Source: Candidatus Roizmanbacteria bacterium (GTDB lineage Bacteria > Patescibacteriota > Microgenomatia > UBA1406 > GWC2-37-13). Taken from it: a stretch of 8,983 nt of DNA. Shown here piece after piece: positions 6,810 to 8,983 of this stretch. Below the pieces are notes generated by a model. The model saw only the letters and a list, made by a program, of their open reading frames with translations, was not told the origin of the DNA and made no database searches. Made by a program: the position numbers and the translations under genes. The DNA is taken from the NCBI GenBank assembly GCA_016206365.1, contig JACQRR010000072.1:1-8983 (forward strand), read 5' to 3'. The number at the start of each line of letters is the position of its first letter. Position 1 is the stretch's first letter.

Positions 6810-7463
6810 TCACGGAGTTTTGTCAAAATTAAAAGTTACTTTTTTTCCTTTTCCTGCAATTCTCCATTTTTCTCCCTCAACCAAAACTACCTGATTGTCG
6901 TTTAGAGCTATGATTGGATATTTTGCTGTTTTAACAGCCTTTTCAATAATATGGCGATATTTTTCTTCAAAATGAGCAGAAATCAAGAACGGTACAAGAT
7001 TTAATGCCTTTAAATCTTTTACCCCCCATCTATTCCTGTCCTGATGCTTCCAGGTCGCTTGTTCAATCGTCGGACAAACTATATAACTTCCAGCACTGGC
7101 TCCAACATAGGTTTTTCCTTTATTAAGCAAGTCATAAATTATTTCGTTAAATCCGCTCTTTCTTATCCAATTTAATAGATAAAATGTATTGCCGCCGCCT
7201 ATATAAATAACATCACAAGCGGATAATTTTTTATATAAGGTGTTTTTATTCTCTCTTTTTAAGTCCAGCTCTTTTATTATTAAACCTATTTTTCTTAATT
7301 TTTTTCTATCAGCCTCGACGAATCCTCTATCTTTTTGCGGATCGGCTGCCGTTGCAATAAAATAGACAACGCTCTTTTTTGGATCTTTCCCAAGAAGTTG
7401 TAAAAATTCTTTTCTTATTTCTTTTACAATACCAGCTGAAGTAAGAAAGAGTCTTTGTTTCAT
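6810..7463 (-). CDS. Peptidase E-like protein (S51 family, class I glutamine amidotransferase-like fold)
   Basis: S51 peptidases use a Ser nucleophile at a tight strand-helix turn. Peptidase E cleaves Asp-X dipeptides and cyanophycinase belongs to the same family. The 217-residue product shows the family order: FIATAADPQ near 35-43, DVIYIGGGNTFYLL (84-97), the nucleophile elbow GASAGS (121-126, Ser123 by analogy), and AHFEEKYR with His164 as the probable catalytic His. Length fits peptidase E (about 230). No signal peptide is seen, so it is cytoplasmic. The start ATG (7463-7461) lies 9 bases after a TATAAA, consistent with a leaderless mRNA. It is convergent to the operon: its TGA (6812-6810) directly abuts the metallopeptidase TAA (6807-6809). 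It is divergent from the cupin gene. Substrate is unknown; broad aminopeptidase or omega-peptide activity is possible. Confidence 0.9.
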   Translation of the reverse strand: MKQRLFLTSAGIVKEIRKEFLQLLGKDPKKSVVYFIATAADPQKDRGFVEADRKKLRKIGLIIKELDLKRENKNTLYKKLSACDVIYIGGGNTFYLLNWIRKSGFNEIIYDLLNKGKTYVGASAGSYIVCPTIEQATWKHQDRNRWGVKDLKALNLVPFLISAHFEEKYRHIIEKAVKTAKYPIIALNDNQVVLVEGEKWRIAGKGKKVTFNFDKTP

Positions 7464-7485
7464 AATGTTAATTTTATAGTATAAT
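7456..7485 (+). promoter_or_regulatory. Promoter of the cupin gene
   Basis: A perfect -10 TATAAT at 7480-7485 lies 9 bases before the ATG at 7495, with a poor -35 (TTGTTT, 7456-7461, 18-base spacer) inside the start of the divergent peptidase gene. The likely start is at or just before the ATG, so the mRNA would be leaderless or nearly so. Confidence 0.6.
7473..7483 (-). promoter_or_regulatory. Minus-strand -10 region for the S51 peptidase gene
   Basis: Read on the minus strand, TATACT (7483-7478) runs into TATAAA (7478-7473). The second box lies 9 bases before the ATG at 7463, so the start would be at or next to the initiation codon. It overlaps the plus-strand -10 of the cupin gene, so the two polymerases may compete. 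No convincing -35 is seen. Confidence 0.5.
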
Positions 7486-7494
7486 TTTTAGAAT

Positions 7495-7932
7495 ATGATT
7501 ACAAAAGTTGCAGAAGATACTGCTAAAAAGGTAAAAACCTATGACGTTGAAACAAAGGAAGAAAACGGATTTTTGATCGAACTGTTCAAGGATGGAGATA
7601 AAACCATTGCCTACTTGTCCTGCGCCAAACCCGGAGCTTTTAAAGGCTATCATCTCCACAGAGTTAGGGCGGCTCGCTATATCTGCCTTAAGGGAGAGAT
7701 GAAGATAATTCTTTATGTCAACGGAAAAAGGGAAGAACATATTTTAACTGCGGAAAATTTAAAACGCCTGTATATCCCCCCCATGACTCCCACTGGTTTG
7801 CAAAACATTGGCAATGAAGATGGTTGGTTAATCAATTATCCCGACCCTCCTTATGATCCTAATCTCAAAGACGAGCAGGTTGACTTCACCCAAGAAGAAC
7901 TCGACAGCGGAGAATATTTTCGGAAGCTTTAG
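7495..7932 (+). CDS. RmlC-like cupin, probable nucleotide-sugar epimerase/isomerase
   Basis: This 145-residue protein has a single-domain cupin pattern: GAFKGYHLHRVRAARYICLKGEMKI (48-71) carries the two histidines (His53, His55) and the 'G.h.H....e.~.v..G.~~~' spacing. It is followed by the second half-barrel LKRLYIPPMTPTGLQNIGNEDGWLINYPD (89-117), where 'IPPmtPtGlqNi' matches the RmlC/FdtA-type substrate pocket strand. RmlC enzymes epimerise dTDP-4-keto-6-deoxyglucose at C3/C5, and FdtA-type relatives are 3,4-ketoisomerases. The catalytic His-Asp pair cannot be assigned by eye, so the reaction is open and a non-enzymatic sugar-binding cupin is possible. It is cytoplasmic, with no signal. ATG is used with no Shine-Dalgarno, 9 bases from the -10. 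A glycosyltransferase gene downstream supports an envelope sugar role. Confidence 0.8.
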   Translation: MITKVAEDTAKKVKTYDVETKEENGFLIELFKDGDKTIAYLSCAKPGAFKGYHLHRVRAARYICLKGEMKIILYVNGKREEHILTAENLKRLYIPPMTPTGLQNIGNEDGWLINYPDPPYDPNLKDEQVDFTQEELDSGEYFRKL

Positions 7933-7959
7933 GTTCTTTAATTCTAATCAACTTCTAAC

Positions 7960-8031
7960 GTGTTTTAAAAAAAAGGATGGCACGCCTTGTTAATCGGTGA
8001 CGTTCGATATTTTTTATCAGTCACCAACACG
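7960..8031. other. Possible three-way-junction RNA or inverted-repeat element
   Basis: The 150-base gap between the cupin stop and the LysM gene holds nested complementarity. An outer stem pairs cgtgtt (7960-7965) with aacacg (8026-8031). Directly inside its 3' side, ggtgac (7996-8001) pairs with gtcacc (8020-8025), and a small aagg/cctt hairpin (7973-7976 with 7985-7988) sits between. Together they can form a three-way junction. No U-run follows, so it is not a normal terminator. It could be a 3' UTR element, a small RNA or a protein-binding inverted repeat. Six-base stems are within reach of chance, so confidence is low. Confidence 0.3.
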
Positions 8032-8067
8032 AATTTTTAACAAAAAATCACTGTTAACTCCAAAATA

Positions 8068-8076
8068 TGCTATATT
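8068..8076 (+). promoter_or_regulatory. Extended -10 promoter of the LysM gene
   Basis: TGC followed by TATATT (8071-8076) is an extended -10 box. The ATG at 8083 starts 6 bases after it, so the transcript would begin at or within a base or two of the start codon. No good -35 is visible 16-18 bases upstream, as expected for an extended -10 promoter. Confidence 0.6.
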
Positions 8077-8082
8077 TGGGTT

Positions 8083-8676
8083 ATGAATAAAAATAAGATA
8101 ATATTATCCATAATTGGAATTTTGCTTATATCTTTTTCCTTTTTAAAACTATATCCGAATCTTATCAAACCAAAAGTTGAAATTACCACCACGCAAACTT
8201 TACCTAATCGTGAATATTGCAAATATGGTGTATTCGATTATAACTATGAATTATATATAGTAAAAACAGGAGATACCATAACATCAATAGCAAAAAATGA
8301 ATTGGCAGACCGTAATAGAATAGGTGAAATAATATTGCTTAACATTGGCAAATATCCTAGTTTAGGTTCACAACTTAGCTACCTTGAAAAGGGATGGGAA
8401 TTTAGACTTCCTCCCAAAAATAAAATTATAAAAGATCCTAATCAGCTTCAAATCTTCAGCGGTCATATACATGAAAATGCTTCAAAATATTTTAGAGTTA
8501 GTGCCGACCCAAATTTATCAAATACTTACATCTATGATTACCCAAGTTCTATATACTTTATTGAAAGTGAACGCGTAAATAAACAAGATATTAAAACTGG
8601 CGTATGTTTTGAAGCGGTAATTGAAAACGATAATCAACTCACAAATACAATTGTCAGTTTAAAGACGAAGAACTAA
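8083..8676 (+). CDS. Membrane-anchored LysM-domain protein
   Basis: The 197-residue product starts with a short basic head and a single hydrophobic segment (about 6-23) with no lipobox, suggesting an N-terminal anchor with the rest outside the membrane. Residues about 57-111 form a LysM domain: YIVKTGDTITSIAKNEL, then an interrupted NRIGEIILLNIGKYP helix-loop and LEKGWEFRLPP as the closing strand. LysM binds N-acetylglucosamine-containing glycans such as peptidoglycan. The C-terminal part (about 120-197: FSGHIHENASKYFRVSADP...) is beta-rich by pattern, possibly OB-like, with Cys174 and no catalytic motif that I recognise. A wall-tethering or glycan-sensing role is inferred. The gene stands alone behind its own leaderless promoter, between a cupin and a glycosyltransferase. 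Confidence 0.82.
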   Translation: MNKNKIILSIIGILLISFSFLKLYPNLIKPKVEITTTQTLPNREYCKYGVFDYNYELYIVKTGDTITSIAKNELADRNRIGEIILLNIGKYPSLGSQLSYLEKGWEFRLPPKNKIIKDPNQLQIFSGHIHENASKYFRVSADPNLSNTYIYDYPSSIYFIESERVNKQDIKTGVCFEAVIENDNQLTNTIVSLKTKN

Positions 8677-8733
8677 AAAAACTGGCCTCAAATAATTGAT
8701 TTATTTATTAAACTCCGAATTTAAGTTAGAATG

Positions 8734-8805
8734 TGCTAGCGACAGGATTCGAACCTGTGACGTCTCGCTTATGAAACGAGTGCTCTGCCGCTGAGCTACG
8801 CTAGC
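8734..8805 (-). tRNA. tRNA with CAU anticodon (elongator Met likely; Ile2 not excluded)
   Basis: On the minus strand the cloverleaf closes fully. The acceptor is GCTAGCG with CGCTAGC (7 pairs); the D stem is GCTC/GAGC; the anticodon stem is CTCGT/GCGAG with loop TTCATAA (anticodon CAT); the variable loop has five bases; the T arm is ACAGG-TTCGAAT-CCTGT. The discriminator is A and no CCA is encoded, so CCA must be added after transcription. It is not the initiator, because position 1-72 is paired and the three G-C anticodon pairs of tRNA-fMet are absent. A CAU anticodon can also be tRNA-Ile2 after lysidine modification; the U32-containing loop resembles elongator Met. The 57 bases between the LysM stop and the tRNA hold nothing recognisable. 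Confidence 0.95.
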
Positions 8806-8807
8806 TT

Positions 8808-8816
8808 TGCTATAAT
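8808..8816 (+). promoter_or_regulatory. Extended -10 promoter of the glycosyltransferase gene
   Basis: TGC followed by a perfect TATAAT (8811-8816) lies 8 bases before the ATG at 8825, again predicting a leaderless transcript. Any -35 would have to lie inside the tRNA gene, where none is evident. Confidence 0.6.
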
Positions 8817-8820
8817 TATA
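8815..8820 (-). promoter_or_regulatory. -10 box of the tRNA gene
   Basis: Read on the minus strand, 8820-8815 is TATAAT, 9 bases before the mature tRNA 5' end at 8805. It shares two bases with the plus-strand -10, the pair forming the palindrome tataattata (8811-8820), so tRNA and glycosyltransferase transcription start back to back. The tRNA -35 would fall inside the glycosyltransferase coding start. Confidence 0.55.
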
Positions 8821-8824
8821 CTAC

Positions 8825-8983
8825 ATGTTAAGATTAAACCTCTCCATCATCATCCTTTCTTATAATACTAAAGAACTAACAAAAAACTGCCTTGAGTCAA
8901 TTCTTAAATCGTTGACAAACTCCTCTTTAAATTATGAAATTATTGTTGTCGATAATCATTCAACCGACGGATCTGTTGAAGAT
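8825..8983 (+). CDS. Family 2 glycosyltransferase, N-terminal part
   Basis: The first 53 codons of a gene that runs off the window. After MLRLN comes the GT-A signature: SIIILSYNTKELTKNCLESILKS (beta-1 and helix with the 'SYN' nucleotide-binding strand), then YEIIVVDNHSTDGSVED, where VVDN.STDGS is the first UDP- or dTDP-sugar-binding motif of GT2 enzymes. Such enzymes transfer sugars from nucleotide donors in O-antigen, capsule or glycolipid assembly at the cytoplasmic face of the membrane. The start is chosen because ATG at 8825 lies 8 bases after an extended -10 and the conserved strand begins within a few residues. The acceptor and the metal-binding DxD lie outside the window. Confidence 0.93.
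   Translation, partial: MLRLNLSIIILSYNTKELTKNCLESILKSLTNSSLNYEIIVVDNHSTDGSVED

Noticed and set aside
6831..6847. Terminator on the plus strand after the metallopeptidase (aaaag/ctttt stem plus T run).
   Set aside because: The stem is five mostly A-T pairs with a 3-base loop and lies within the S51 coding sequence; too weak to call.
1..8983. CRISPR arrays, insertion sequences, transposase or integrase genes, att repeats near the tRNA.
   Set aside because: No regularly spaced repeats, no transposase motifs and no duplicated tRNA 3' end were seen in the window.

Overview
The window is an AT-rich bacterial chromosome segment. The likely source is a streamlined genome, perhaps Patescibacteria/CPR. 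That placement is inferred from low GC, an apparent habit of leaderless transcription, a tRNA without an encoded CCA, and unusual protein content; no phylogenetic marker settles it. At least one gene (the S51 peptidase) ends in TGA, which fits the standard bacterial code.

Left edge (1-768): the C-terminal part of the AAA+ replication-recombination protein RarA/MgsA. It is followed by a 210-base gap that is densely packed. The gap holds a consensus sigma70-type promoter (778-805), a 29-codon leaderless leader peptide with a Trp-Tyr-His-Tyr-His run (813-902), and mutually exclusive RNA helices ending in an intrinsic terminator (929-953). This is the architecture of a ribosome-mediated transcription attenuator.

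Centre (979-6809): three tightly spaced co-directional genes downstream of the attenuator. They encode a 1070-residue protein that I do not recognise (its last third is weakly ATP-grasp-like), a divergent GCS2-family carboxylate-amine ligase, and a HExxxH putative metallopeptidase. To my knowledge GCS2 ligases, ATP-grasp enzymes and HExxxH (DUF1704/MATCAP-type) peptidases occur together in other bacteria. The operon may therefore make and trim or recycle a peptide or a protein modification, under control of aminoacyl-tRNA(Trp/Tyr/His) supply. This is the candidate undescribed system.

Right part (6810-8983): a convergent S51/peptidase E-like gene whose stop codon abuts that of the operon; a divergently transcribed RmlC-like cupin; a 150-base gap with a possible three-way-junction RNA and an extended -10 promoter; a membrane-anchored LysM protein; a CAU tRNA on the minus strand; and the start of a family 2 glycosyltransferase. 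The cupin, LysM and glycosyltransferase genes fit envelope polysaccharide or cell-wall work. Five genes in the window have a -10 box placed 6-9 bases before the start codon, so leaderless mRNAs seem to be the norm here for promoter-proximal genes.
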